From contig CAIQIC010000261.1 of NCBI GenBank assembly GCA_903871765.1, forward strand, positions 1 through 33,088: DNA of 33,088 bases, read 5' to 3'. Made by a program: the position numbers and the translations under genes. Below the pieces are notes generated by a model, which did not search any database, was not told where the DNA came from, and saw nothing but the letters and a program-made list of their open reading frames with translations. Positions 14,310 to 22,664 of this stretch are shown here, one piece after another. Origin of the DNA: an uncultured Lentisphaerota bacterium. GTDB lineage: Bacteria; Verrucomicrobiota; Kiritimatiellia; CAIQIC01. The stretch's first letter is position 1. Each line of letters begins with the position of its first letter.

Positions 14310-16235
14310 ATGAAGAAATTCGTCGTAGTCGGTTTACTGCTGGCCAGTGCTTGGGCTAGGAGCGAAGACGCGGGGAACTATCCAATTGCCGACGGGCCGT
14401 TCAAGCCCGAGATGGATTCGCTGAAGCAATATCAGTGTCCCGAATGGTTCCGGGACGCCAAGTTCGGCATCTGGGCACACTGGGGACCGCAGTGCGTGCC
14501 GATGGACGGCGACTGGTACGCCCGCGGCATCTACGAGCCGGACAACGGCCATTACAAATATCATCTGGAACACTACGGGCATCCGTCGGAGTTCGGTTAC
14601 AAGGACATCATCCCCTTGTGGAAGGCGGAGAAATGGGATCCTGACCGGCTGATGTCGCTCTACAAGAAAGCCGGGGCGAAGTATTTCGTCAGCATGGGTT
14701 CGCACCACGACAATTTCTTCCTGTGGAACTCGCAGCTCCACAAATGGAACGCGGTCAACATGGGCCCGAAACGCGATGTCGTTGGCGACTGGCAGAAGGC
14801 GGCGACGAAATACGGGCTGAAATTCGGCGTGTCGGAGCACTTGGGCGCCAGCTTCACCTGGTTCCAAAGCAGCCACCGCGCGGACAAGGAAGGGCCGAAG
14901 GCCGGTGTGCCGTACGATGGCGCGGACCCGCAATGGCAGGATCTCTATCATTTCCCGGCCGAGCCGGGCGACACCGGCTGGTACAGCAACAACCCCAAGT
15001 GGCAGCAGCAATGGTACAACGAAATCAAAGAGCTGGTGGACAACTATCATCCCGACCTGCTCTATAGCGATGGCGGCGTGCCGTTCGGCAACGAAGTCGG
15101 GCGCACCATGATCGCCCACCTCTACAACTCCAGTGCCGCCCGCCACGGCGGCAGGGTCGAGGTGGTCTATAACTGCAAACAGAAATCCGAAGGCCGGTGG
15201 GTCGAGGACCTCGAACGCGGCATCATGCCGAAGATCGATCCCTATCAGTGGCAGACCGACACTTCGATAGGCGACTGGTTCTACAATCGCAACTGGAAGT
15301 TCCGCCCCGTGAGTTGGGTGATCCACCTGCTCGTGGACAACGTCAGCAAGAACGGCAACCTGCTGCTGAACGTCGTCCAGCGTCCTGACGGCACACTCGA
15401 TCCCGAAGTCGAGGACATGTTGGCGCAGTTGGCCGTCTGGACCGCCATCCACGGCGAAGCGATCTTTGGCACGCGCCCCTGGCTGGTCTATGGCGAAAGC
15501 GCGGTCAAGATCAAGGGCGGCAATTTCGGCGAAGACTACAAATACAACGCCCGGGAAATCCGCTTCACCACCAAGGGCGCGACGCTCTACGCCATCGCCC
15601 TTGGCTGGCCCGAAGAAGGTAAACTCGTTGTGCGTTCCCTCGCCGAGCCGGCCGGCAAGATCAGCAAAGTCAACCTGCTCGGTTACAAGGGCCCCGTGGA
15701 CTGGCAACAGACCGCCGAGGGCCTCGTCGTCACGGTGCCCGCGCAGAAGGTGTCTGAGTATACCTGCGCCCTAAAAATCACCGGCACCAACCTCAAGCCG
15801 GTTGAGATTCCACAAGTCACGCAAACGCTCCACCCCGACGCCAAAGGCAACTTGACACTCGGGGCCGACGACGCCGAATTACACGGCGACGGGATTAAAA
15901 CGGAAGGCCAAGGCGGCCAACCCAACATCGGCTTCTGGGACAAAGCCGACGAATGGGTTTCGTGGAAAGTGAAATTCGACAAGCCCGGCACTTTCAAGAT
16001 TACCGCCAGTACCGCCTCGACGAATGGCGACATCGAGTTCGTCGTGGAAGCCGCCGGCCAGCAACTCACCGGCAAAGCGCCGCAGACCGACACTTGGTCC
16101 GAATATCGCGAAACCGATGTAGGCCAACTCAAGCTCGAGCAGCCCGGCGACCAGATCATCAAAGTCCGCCCGAAAGACGCCGCGACCTGGAAAGCCATCA
16201 ACCTGCGCTTCGTCAAACTGACGCCCATGCAGTAA
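14310..16235 (+). CDS. GH29 alpha-L-fucosidase with C-terminal carbohydrate-binding domain
   Basis: A 641-residue secreted enzyme (signal peptide MKKFVVVGLLLASAWARSED). Residues 35-390 form the GH29 barrel: WFRDAKFGIWAHWGPQCVP, AKYFVSMGSHHDNFFLWNS (the HHD that binds fucose), FGVSEHLG, and the nucleophile Asp254 in PDLLYSDGG. The second domain (about 400-500) is the family's beta-sandwich (TLYAIALGWP). A third domain (about 515-641) resembles a CBM6/DUF5077-type binding module (ADDAELHGDGI...GFWDKADEWVSWKVKFDKPGTFKI). It would release terminal L-fucose from fucosylated glycans or fucan fragments. AAAGGA precedes the ATG by about 8 nt. The GH16-type gene starts 46 nt downstream, so they probably form a small polysaccharide operon. 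Confidence 0.93.
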   Translation: MKKFVVVGLLLASAWARSEDAGNYPIADGPFKPEMDSLKQYQCPEWFRDAKFGIWAHWGPQCVPMDGDWYARGIYEPDNGHYKYHLEHYGHPSEFGYKDIIPLWKAEKWDPDRLMSLYKKAGAKYFVSMGSHHDNFFLWNSQLHKWNAVNMGPKRDVVGDWQKAATKYGLKFGVSEHLGASFTWFQSSHRADKEGPKAGVPYDGADPQWQDLYHFPAEPGDTGWYSNNPKWQQQWYNEIKELVDNYHPDLLYSDGGVPFGNEVGRTMIAHLYNSSAARHGGRVEVVYNCKQKSEGRWVEDLERGIMPKIDPYQWQTDTSIGDWFYNRNWKFRPVSWVIHLLVDNVSKNGNLLLNVVQRPDGTLDPEVEDMLAQLAVWTAIHGEAIFGTRPWLVYGESAVKIKGGNFGEDYKYNAREIRFTTKGATLYAIALGWPEEGKLVVRSLAEPAGKISKVNLLGYKGPVDWQQTAEGLVVTVPAQKVSEYTCALKITGTNLKPVEIPQVTQTLHPDAKGNLTLGADDAELHGDGIKTEGQGGQPNIGFWDKADEWVSWKVKFDKPGTFKITASTASTNGDIEFVVEAAGQQLTGKAPQTDTWSEYRETDVGQLKLEQPGDQIIKVRPKDAATWKAINLRFVKLTPMQ

Positions 16236-16281
16236 TTTGCTTCTTGACCTGCATGGTTGGCAGGCAGGTATAAACACAAGC

Positions 16282-18024
16282 ATGAAAACAAACGTGAGTT
16301 TCCTGTCTCTCCTGCTTGCCTGCGGAATCGCGCAGTCGCGGGGAGCGACGCCGGTGATGGTGCAGGACTTCGAGAAGGCTTCTCCGCAGCCCAGCGTATG
16401 GGTGGTCAACATCCCGAACGAGAATGCGTCCGTCCAGCTATCAGCCGACCACCCGCACGACGGCAAACAATGCCTGAAACTGCATTACCGCTTCCTCGCG
16501 AAGGGACAATTCCAATACCTCGGGATCCCCAACAAGGTCAATATCCAGGCGCCAGTCCACCGACTGCATTTCTGGCTCTATGGCGACAACTCGAAGTGCG
16601 GGTATGGAGTGCAGGTGGCTGACGCCAGCGGCGAAACGCACCAGTACAGCAAGAATACCGGCCAGGGCGGGCTTATCAATTCTACGGGTTGGAAAGAAGT
16701 CGTCATCGCCCTGGACTCCGGCCATGAGACCTGGGGCGGGGACAAGAATGGAAGGATGGATTACCCCATCACCGGGATCACGTTGACCGTCAGTCAGCCC
16801 ACGGATAACGCGAAATTGTTGGCCGTTGAGAGCGATCTCTATTTCGACGGCCTCAGCGTGGACTCCGAAAAGAGCGTCTATGAGACCCTGGGAAGCCAGG
16901 TGTCCGTGGTCTCGCCGGAATACTGCTCGGAGGTCAAAGGGGACACGGCCGTCATCGTTTCCGCCCCCGGTTACAAGAGCCTGACCGCCAAGTGCTGGAA
17001 GCAAGGGGACGTCCGGGGTTCAGATTCCACCGTCGCCACCGTCGCCCTCGATGCGAAGGGCCACGGCGCGTTCGTCTTTTCCGCCGACCAGTACCCGCAC
17101 GGCCCCGTCACGGTGAGAATCGCGGGCGAGAACGGCGCGCTCAAAGACAATGGCTATCTGCAGCTCTATAACAAGGGCGGCGTTTCCTGGAACGAAGGGA
17201 TGCCCCAAGACCCTCCTCCCGCGGCGGATGGCCTGAGGCTGGTCTTTGCCGATGACTTCACCGGTCCCGTCTCCATTTCCAGCACAGATGCGAAGGCGGC
17301 GTATTACGATCACAAACCACCCAACGGCTGGCAGGACTTCAGCGCGCATACCTTCAGCGGCCACGATGACGCCGGCAAGAACCCGTTTTCGCAGGTGGAC
17401 TCCTATCTGCGGATTCGGGCCAGCGACAAGACCCACAGCTCGGGCCTGATTTCCTCCATGAAGAACGACGCCAGTGGCATCAAGGTCACCGCCCCATGCT
17501 ACTTCGAATGCCGGTTTATAGGCCCGAACGCCATCGGCACATGGCCGGGCTTCTGGCTCATGACCGATTACATGACGGATAACAGGCTTAAAGACAAGAC
17601 GCCGTGCGATGAGTTGGACATCATTGAGGCTTATGGCGGCGAAGGCCCCGGCCATCCCAACGCGGATGATACCTATATGGTGACGCCCCACGCGTGGAAC
17701 CAGGGCGAGCCCGGCAAAGCCATGGAAAAGAGGGCCTACGACGGGTTGCGCAACCCGGTTCGCATGCGCAAGTTCGGCATCCCCTCGACCTGGTTCGAGA
17801 CGTTCCACACTTATGGCTGCAAGATTTCCGAGACCGACACGATCTATTACTGCGACAACATCGAGGTCGGGCGCCACCCGACCTTCCCGCTCTGCAAGCA
17901 ACAGCCGCTCTTCTTCATGATCAATCTGGCCACGGGCGGCGGCTGGCCCGTGGATTTGTCCCGCTACAACGGCCTGGCCGACATGTACATTGATTATGTG
18001 CGGGTGTACGGGAAAGGACCCTGA
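16282..18024 (+). CDS. Secreted GH16-type glycoside hydrolase
   Basis: About 580 residues with signal peptide MKTNVSFLSLLLACGIAQSRG. The N-terminal 200 residues form a CBM11-like jelly roll (VMVQDFEKASPQ...LYFDGLSVD), then an Ig-like linker domain (about 210-310). The C-terminal 270 residues are a GH16 domain with the catalytic signature DELDIIE (Glu444, Asp446, Glu449) and family landmarks GTWPGFWLM and the closing YIDYVRVYG. GH16 enzymes are endo-acting on beta-glucans, agars, carrageenans or porphyran; the motif lacks the extra residue of agarase-type ExDxxxE, which points to the beta-1,3-glucanase branch, although the insertions are unlike standard laminarinases. An earlier ATG (16237) overlaps the fucosidase stop region; 16282 is chosen from the signal peptide. 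Confidence 0.88.
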   Translation: MKTNVSFLSLLLACGIAQSRGATPVMVQDFEKASPQPSVWVVNIPNENASVQLSADHPHDGKQCLKLHYRFLAKGQFQYLGIPNKVNIQAPVHRLHFWLYGDNSKCGYGVQVADASGETHQYSKNTGQGGLINSTGWKEVVIALDSGHETWGGDKNGRMDYPITGITLTVSQPTDNAKLLAVESDLYFDGLSVDSEKSVYETLGSQVSVVSPEYCSEVKGDTAVIVSAPGYKSLTAKCWKQGDVRGSDSTVATVALDAKGHGAFVFSADQYPHGPVTVRIAGENGALKDNGYLQLYNKGGVSWNEGMPQDPPPAADGLRLVFADDFTGPVSISSTDAKAAYYDHKPPNGWQDFSAHTFSGHDDAGKNPFSQVDSYLRIRASDKTHSSGLISSMKNDASGIKVTAPCYFECRFIGPNAIGTWPGFWLMTDYMTDNRLKDKTPCDELDIIEAYGGEGPGHPNADDTYMVTPHAWNQGEPGKAMEKRAYDGLRNPVRMRKFGIPSTWFETFHTYGCKISETDTIYYCDNIEVGRHPTFPLCKQQPLFFMINLATGGGWPVDLSRYNGLADMYIDYVRVYGKGP

Positions 18025-18088
18025 GGCACGCACGGCCTGGCCGCATTACTAAGTTGGAGTGAAAACCGGGCCGTTCACAAAAGTGTAT

Positions 18089-18110
18089 CACGCAAAGGGC
18101 GCAAAGAAGG
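18089..18110. repeat. Short repeat (CGCAAAGGGCGCAAAG)
   Basis: The opposite-strand relative of the TTGCG tract at 4303-4330. It is the only recognisable element in the 272-nt gap between the convergent GH16 and HzsA-related genes. Confidence 0.45.
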
Positions 18111-18296
18111 ACTGGAGGAGCCGATTAAGGTGGCCGGGACGTAATGAGTACCCCCCACAATTATGCCGGGGATCCTGGGCGTTTTAAGCAGCAACGCGCC
18201 CTGGATGATGGGTTGGGCTCTCCCGGGCGCCGATGAATTATTCCAAGGGATGCCCGTGGGCCGTATCGGCTCCGTTGGCTGCAGGTCGCCGGGAGT

Positions 18297-21227
18297 TCAC
18301 TTCCGACCGCTGACCGTGCCGGCTTGTTCGAGGCCGGGCAAGTCCTCGCGCGGAAGTTCTTGCAACATCGCCGTGACCGGTTCGAAGGTTTTCAGAATCA
18401 TCTGGTAATCTGGATCGTCCGTCGAGGCGAAGACGGCTTTGCCACAGGCTTCCGTGCCGCCCACCTGCTTGGCGAGCGGCGCTAGCAGAAAATTATTTAA
18501 CTGCGGATTGGTGATGCGGGTGTAGAATTTGCGTGGAAGGCCTTGCGGGTGGCAGCCGGCGCAACGCGTTGCGGCAATCTTCTTCAGCGTGGCGTCAAGT
18601 TCGAGCGGGAACAGGTGCCGGCATCCCATGGTGTTAGGATAGCTGGAATACGAAGTCGGGTAGTAGGGCACATTGAGATCAATCCACGCCATCACGCGGC
18701 GTCGGCTCGGCCGGTCCATCTGGACACGAGGTTGGCCCTGGGCGTCGGGATGTCCGGCCAAAATCAAACCGGCCAGTTTGCTGGCCGGCGACCCCCACGT
18801 CTTGGGCTGGACCATGAGGATGTTGTACTCCGCGCCATTGATGCTGGAAATCCAACTCGTGTACGGGCTGCGGCCCTCCTCCCCGCTGGAGAGGGCGACG
18901 CCATGCACTTCGGGATGCAGTTCACCCAGCGTACCCTTGCGCGCGAGGATGTCGTAGGAGACATTGAAGAAGTCGGTCATGTCGCCGCTGAGATCGACGC
19001 CCTTGGGTGAGGCGCGCGCATTGTGGCATTGGATGCAGTAACGGTCCAGCACGGGCTGCACGACGGCCCGGTAGCTGAAGCCCTGCCAACCCCATTCGGG
19101 TCGTTGCAGCTCTTGGACGGCGGTGCTCGCGGTCAATCGGCTCCTGGGTGTAGCGTAGTTGCGTTCGGTATGGCAGCCGGTGCAGCTCTGCACTTCGCCC
19201 GGCATCAGGTGCGTGAACGTCCGCATCCGTTGGACGGCGCGCCCGTGCTGGTCGAGCGCCAGGAAGTAGATGGGCACCTCCGCCGGCACTTTGAAGCAGG
19301 CTGAGCCGTCCGTGTTCACCTCGGCATAGCCCCAGACCTTTTTCGGCGCGTACGTCGCGCCGCAGGACACCAGCGGGAACTGAAAACCAAACGCCGAGTT
19401 CGCCGCATAGCCGCTGCAGCCGGGGACTTGTGTGTACAGCGGCACAAACTTGCTCTTCTCGATTTCCTGCACCACGGCGATCTGTTTGATCTCGCCACGC
19501 GGCACGTGAGGTTCGAGCCCCTGATAGACATCGGAGAGGAAAACAGTAGCCCACGACCCCTGCGGTTCGGCCGGCAACACCGACGGAATCACCGGCGGCC
19601 GGACGCGCGGCATCAGTGGCCGCGGGCTGTAGAAGCCCATCCCGCCGTTGGGGCGCAACAACGTGGCCGGGCTGGTGCCGTCGAAATCACGGAGTTGGAG
19701 GGAACCCTGACGCGACACGAGGTAGTGCCGGTCGTCGATGGGGTAGGGCGTTTCGTACGGGCCATCCAAGCCGTTGCCGAAAACGTCGCTCACCCGGAAA
19801 ATGTCCACTTCCGGCGTGACAATGCGAATGGCTTCCTTCGCGTTGGCGCCCCGGCGGACGTCGATGACGCAGATGCCGCCGCGGCGGTCGCCGTTGTGAT
19901 TGGTCGCCAGCGCGAGGACCTTCGTGGTGCCGGGGATGGCGTGGGCTTCCATGAGCGTGCCGGGCGCGAGCATCCGGTTCTTAAAGTACCCGGCCAACCC
20001 GGTGCCGTCGGGATGGATCGTCCACAGGCTCTGAATCGGACACGCCCCGCGGTCCACGTACTCCCACCGGGTGTAGACGATCCGTCCGTCGTTTAACACC
20101 GCCGGCGTGAAATCCATCAAGTAGTTCGACGACAGCCGGCGCTGGCGCGAACCGTCGCGCTCCATGCGATACAGCACGGGTGAGGTTGTCACAAAGCAAT
20201 AGGCATAGGCCGGCTTGCGGTCGGACAGAAACGCAATACCGCCGTCGGGCAGCCAGCAGGCATCCAGATTGTTGTGCGGGCCGTCGGTCAACTGCGTCAG
20301 GGCGGTGCCGTCGATGTTGATCCGGTAAACTTGGTAGTTCTCCTCCGGCACGGTCCGGTCGTGCTCGGTGGTTTGCTCCCAGAGTCCGCGCTGCAACACC
20401 GTACCCCTCCGTTTCCACGAGAACACAACCGCCTTGGCGTCATAGGAAAGATCGCAGTCGATGATTTCGCCCTCCGGCGACGCCACGAGCTCGCGCAGCT
20501 TGCCGCCGCCGGGTCCCGGCGCCCACACATACAAACCGCCGCCGGGCTGGAACCCTTCAGCGTGGTACACGTAAACGTGCGAAAGATGCATCGAGTGGCG
20601 TTTGATGACGAGCAGGTCACGGAAGCCCAACGCACCGCGCGCCAGCGTGTCCGCGAGCGGACTCGTCGGCACGAGCAGTTTGGCGAGCTGTTCGTCCGTA
20701 GGACTCGATGGGTACACGGCAATTTCCGACGCGCCCGGATTATGCGGCCCGTAGGAATTGAGGAACTTCAAGCGGAGCTTCTGCAAGCGCCGCGGGGCGA
20801 TCGCGATGCGTTGCGGCCCGTGCACCATCTGGAAGCTGCCCCTGGCGACCGGCTGCGTGTCGCCGTCACAGTAAACTTCGTAATCCTTCCAGCATTCCGT
20901 GAGGATCTGTGCCGTGCGCCCGAAATAGACCAGCTCCGCCACCGCGATCGGCGCCGGCCATTCGAGCGTAAACTCGGCCTGGTCGCCGGCCGTGGCACGG
21001 TGAATGCACCAGGCCTGCCGGACATCACATTTGCTGTCGGCTTCGGGAACCATGCCGTCGACGGCATAACGTGCCGCGTACTCGTCGCTGAACTCCGACG
21101 ACGCCCAGACCTTGGCCTTCGGTGCGAGATTTTCCGGCAGCGCCGCCATCGAACAGGCCGTGGCTCCAACGAACAACAGGAAAACCAGCGCGTGCTGGAT
21201 CGTCTCTTTCTGCCGGGTGCATTCCAT
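18297..21227 (-). CDS. HzsA-related protein: F5/8-like, PD40 propeller, three CxxCH heme motifs
   Basis: About 976 residues. A signal peptide (HALVFLLFVGATACSMA) is followed by an F5/8 type C-like domain (NLAPKAKVWASSEFSDEYAARYAVDG, to about residue 180). A propeller with PD40/WD40-like blades comes next (YQVYRINIDGTALTQLTDGPHNNLDACWLPDGGIAFLSD, LYRMERDGSRQRRLSS, IYTIHPDGTG-type). The last third holds three CxxCH heme sites: CTGCH near residue 680, CIQCH near 730 and CAGCH near 888. This architecture matches proteins annotated as HzsA-related after the hydrazine synthase alpha subunit, widespread in PVC bacteria that do not perform anammox; none has a proven reaction to my knowledge. There is no DUF1549/DUF1553 partner, the usual neighbour of planctomycetal cytochromes. 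A TTG at 21236 would add three residues. I see no operon partner: the gene is convergent with GH16. Confidence 0.88.
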   Translation of the reverse strand: MECTRQKETIQHALVFLLFVGATACSMAALPENLAPKAKVWASSEFSDEYAARYAVDGMVPEADSKCDVRQAWCIHRATAGDQAEFTLEWPAPIAVAELVYFGRTAQILTECWKDYEVYCDGDTQPVARGSFQMVHGPQRIAIAPRRLQKLRLKFLNSYGPHNPGASEIAVYPSSPTDEQLAKLLVPTSPLADTLARGALGFRDLLVIKRHSMHLSHVYVYHAEGFQPGGGLYVWAPGPGGGKLRELVASPEGEIIDCDLSYDAKAVVFSWKRRGTVLQRGLWEQTTEHDRTVPEENYQVYRINIDGTALTQLTDGPHNNLDACWLPDGGIAFLSDRKPAYAYCFVTTSPVLYRMERDGSRQRRLSSNYLMDFTPAVLNDGRIVYTRWEYVDRGACPIQSLWTIHPDGTGLAGYFKNRMLAPGTLMEAHAIPGTTKVLALATNHNGDRRGGICVIDVRRGANAKEAIRIVTPEVDIFRVSDVFGNGLDGPYETPYPIDDRHYLVSRQGSLQLRDFDGTSPATLLRPNGGMGFYSPRPLMPRVRPPVIPSVLPAEPQGSWATVFLSDVYQGLEPHVPRGEIKQIAVVQEIEKSKFVPLYTQVPGCSGYAANSAFGFQFPLVSCGATYAPKKVWGYAEVNTDGSACFKVPAEVPIYFLALDQHGRAVQRMRTFTHLMPGEVQSCTGCHTERNYATPRSRLTASTAVQELQRPEWGWQGFSYRAVVQPVLDRYCIQCHNARASPKGVDLSGDMTDFFNVSYDILARKGTLGELHPEVHGVALSSGEEGRSPYTSWISSINGAEYNILMVQPKTWGSPASKLAGLILAGHPDAQGQPRVQMDRPSRRRVMAWIDLNVPYYPTSYSSYPNTMGCRHLFPLELDATLKKIAATRCAGCHPQGLPRKFYTRITNPQLNNFLLAPLAKQVGGTEACGKAVFASTDDPDYQMILKTFEPVTAMLQELPREDLPGLEQAGTVSGRK

Positions 21228-21273
21228 TCTGGTCAACGATATTACATCCGCCGGCCCCGCTGGCCAACAGAAT

Positions 21274-21400
21274 TCACCGGATCACGCGGAGTTCCAAGTC
21301 GGAGAAGGTGACGGCCGCGCCCCCGGTGGGGCCGGCGTAGCGATGGGCGCAGAGGGTGAGGCCACCGGACAACGACGGTGCGGCGTCTGCATCTCGCTGG
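21274..21400 (-). pseudogene. C-terminal remnant of a LamG/concanavalin-type domain protein
   Basis: The - strand frame ending at 21274 reads DAAPSLSGGLTLCAHRYAGP then TGGAAVTFSDLELRVIR and stops. A GLxLCAHR strand followed by a FSDLELRVI end is how laminin-G/DUF1080-like sandwich domains close in secreted PVC proteins. Only about 40 codons remain. It butts against the truncated recombinase fragment at about 21440. Recognition is by eye, so moderate confidence. Confidence 0.45.
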
Positions 21401-21450
21401 TGGCGAAGAACAGCGACAGACCTGGCGGCGCGACGGCCCGACCCTCAGAA

Positions 21451-21515
21451 CAGGACTGGTAAGCAGCCCCCAACTGGGCGATTCGTTGGTTCTTGACAGA
21501 ATCGTTGGAATCCAT
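21451..21515 (-). pseudogene. 5' fragment of a tyrosine recombinase gene (copy A)
   Basis: An ATG at 21515 opens the peptide MDSNDSVKNQRIAQLGAAYQ, matching MNSNDSVKAQRIAQFWAAYK of the longer fragment at 22340-22540. After about 25 codons the similarity ends and the frame runs into unrelated sequence. Only the start codon, ribosome site and first helix of the integrase N-terminal domain are left. Together with its leader it forms a 98-nt repeat with copy B. Confidence 0.6.
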
Positions 21516-21548
21516 ACACTTCCGCCATGGTTGGTAGCAGCATATCAG
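21451..21548. repeat. 98-nt direct repeat, copy A (partner 22476-22573)
   Basis: Aligns without gaps to 22476-22573 with about 14 differences by hand count. It covers the integrase start codon, the sequence CTTCCGCCATGGTTGGTAGC upstream of it, and ends at TATCAG in both copies. Beyond both ends the copies diverge abruptly. Confidence 0.85.
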
Positions 21549-21572
21549 GTAGTCGCTCAGAATTGAGGATAT

Positions 21573-21992
21573 ATGACTGTCGATGAAGTATCAATCGGAG
21601 GCACCAAGGCTCGTGTGACCCGTGAAAAGAACGCCATTCACATCCGGATATTGACATTATTTACGGATGAAGCTGCATTGGCGATGACCACCTACCTCGA
21701 CGGGATTCTTGCCGAGACACCGGGTCCCATAACTCGGATATGGGATGCAACCATGCTGCCCACAGAAAGCTTTAAGTTAACAGCACCGGGTATATCGACG
21801 ATAGGAATATGGGGAAAGAAGATATTTCGAGAAAGACCTGGGTCAAAAGCCTATTTCATCGCGCCGAGTGAACTAATCTTTGGACTATCCAGAATGTACC
21901 AAATCTTAACCGACGACGAGGGCGCTGATGTCGAGGTGTTGCATAGTGTCGATGAGCTGCCGACAGAGCTGCGCCAGATGATACGCCCATAA
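21573..21992 (+). CDS. STAS/SpoIIAA-like small protein
   Basis: A 139-residue soluble protein without signal peptide. The pattern fits the STAS-like group: a first strand IHIRILTLFTDEAALAMTTYL, then TRIWDATML (the WD strand), AYFIAPSELIFGLSRMYQIL and a last strand VEVLHSVDELPTELRQM. Relatives with FGxARMxQ...V.VF.D..EA are often labelled hypothetical or STAS/SEC14-like; they are thought to mediate protein interactions. It lacks an obvious phospho-acceptor serine. Base composition is clearly poorer in GC than the carbohydrate genes, like the cassette genes downstream. It lies between the two recombinase fragments. GAGG about 6 nt before the ATG supports the start. No attC follows it, so whether it was a cassette is unproven. 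Confidence 0.65.
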   Translation: MTVDEVSIGGTKARVTREKNAIHIRILTLFTDEAALAMTTYLDGILAETPGPITRIWDATMLPTESFKLTAPGISTIGIWGKKIFRERPGSKAYFIAPSELIFGLSRMYQILTDDEGADVEVLHSVDELPTELRQMIRP

Positions 21993-22000
21993 AACCGAAC

Positions 22001-22339
22001 CGCCAATATCACCGCATTCTGGAACGGCTTCGCAGGGCGGCTGAACGGGATCGCCAAGCCCTTTATGCCGCCATACCCAAGGACTTCAAGGAACGGGTTG
22101 AGGGCGTCACGATACGGTTCGAGGATGTGCCGTCGAAGCAGATGATGGAACAGGGGGTGTCGCCCGAAGCCCTCAGCAACACGGACAGGGAGAGCAAAGA
22201 GGTGGTCATTTTCGTCATGAACCTGTTTGAGCGGCATGGGAAAGCGCCGGGGCAGTTCAAGCGGGAGTTGCGGCGGGCGATGGTGAACGAACTGGCGGAA
22301 TTAGCGGGGTTGGAGGGAGGTTGGGCAGCGGAGGATTGA
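22001..22339 (+). pseudogene. Degenerate zincin_1 (PF06262)-like metallopeptidase without HExxH
   Basis: An open frame with no usable start before a GTG at 22127 reads LYAAIPKDFKERVEGVTI, FEDVPSKQMMEQGVSPEAL, VVIFVMNLFERHGKAPGQF and KRELRRAMVNELAELAGLEG. This tracks the small predicted zinc metallopeptidases of PF06262 across the whole domain, including the acidic linker and the final helix. In that family the last helix carries HExxH (HELGHYLGL). Here it is NELAELAGL, so both zinc ligands are replaced. There is no ATG or ribosome site at the expected beginning, and the frame overlaps the end of the preceding gene. I take it as an inactive relic; a non-catalytic protein started at GTG is possible. 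It ends exactly where the recombinase fragment begins. Confidence 0.55.
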
Positions 22340-22540
22340 CAAAAAGCGTAAGAAAAGCAGGATATCGGCTGCTGAGCGACCCCGCAACTTCTTATCCTGT
22401 TGAAAATAAACGAATTCCTGCACCCAGCGGACGTAGAAAACCGACCGCTGGGGCTGAACCTTGTTGGCCTCAACGCAGGACTTGTAAGCGGCCCAAAACT
22501 GGGCGATCCTTTGGGCCTTGACAGAGTCGTTGGAATTCAT
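22340..22540 (-). pseudogene. 5' fragment of a tyrosine recombinase / integron-type integrase gene (copy B)
   Basis: Starting at the ATG at 22540, 66 residues match the N-terminal SAM-like (core-binding) domain of tyrosine recombinases: FWAAYKSCVEANKVQPQRS, then FYVRWVQEFVYFQQDKKLRGRSAADILLFLRFLS. In integrases this is followed by the catalytic R..HxxR..Y domain; here the frame turns into unrelated residues near 22340 and stops at 22301. It is oriented away from the cassettes, as intI genes are in integrons. GGCGGAAG lies just upstream of the ATG. With no catalytic domain it cannot act. IntI identity is inferred from the attC sites next to it, as the N-terminal domain alone does not separate IntI from XerC/D types. 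Confidence 0.68.
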
Positions 22541-22573
22541 GATCTTCCGCCATGGTTGGTAGCAGCCTATCAG
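22476..22573. repeat. 98-nt direct repeat, copy B (partner 21451-21548)
   Basis: Same orientation and length as copy A, about 86 percent identical by hand. Holds the integrase start region and leader. Confidence 0.85.
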
Positions 22574-22664
22574 AATAGATATAAAGCTGCTAGGCCGTTC
22601 ATCTGATGGTTGCTAGGAGTACGTCCACTGAGCAGGATGTTCGAAATAGAGAAAGGAAATAAGT
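22574..22664 (+). promoter_or_regulatory. Candidate attI / cassette promoter region
   Basis: The region between the divergent integrase start and the first cassette gene, where integrons keep attI and often the cassette promoter. It contains GTTCGAA at 22639-22645, which resembles the right-hand ends of the attC sites that follow (GTTCGAC, GTTCGCC, GTTCGCT). AGAAAGGAAATAAGT supplies the ribosome site of the first cassette gene. Position and the GTT triplet are the only evidence. Confidence 0.4.

Noticed and set aside
21451-22573. Direct repeats as ends of an insertion sequence
   Set aside because: The repeats contain the start of an integrase gene and are not terminal inverted repeats; no transposase lies between them.
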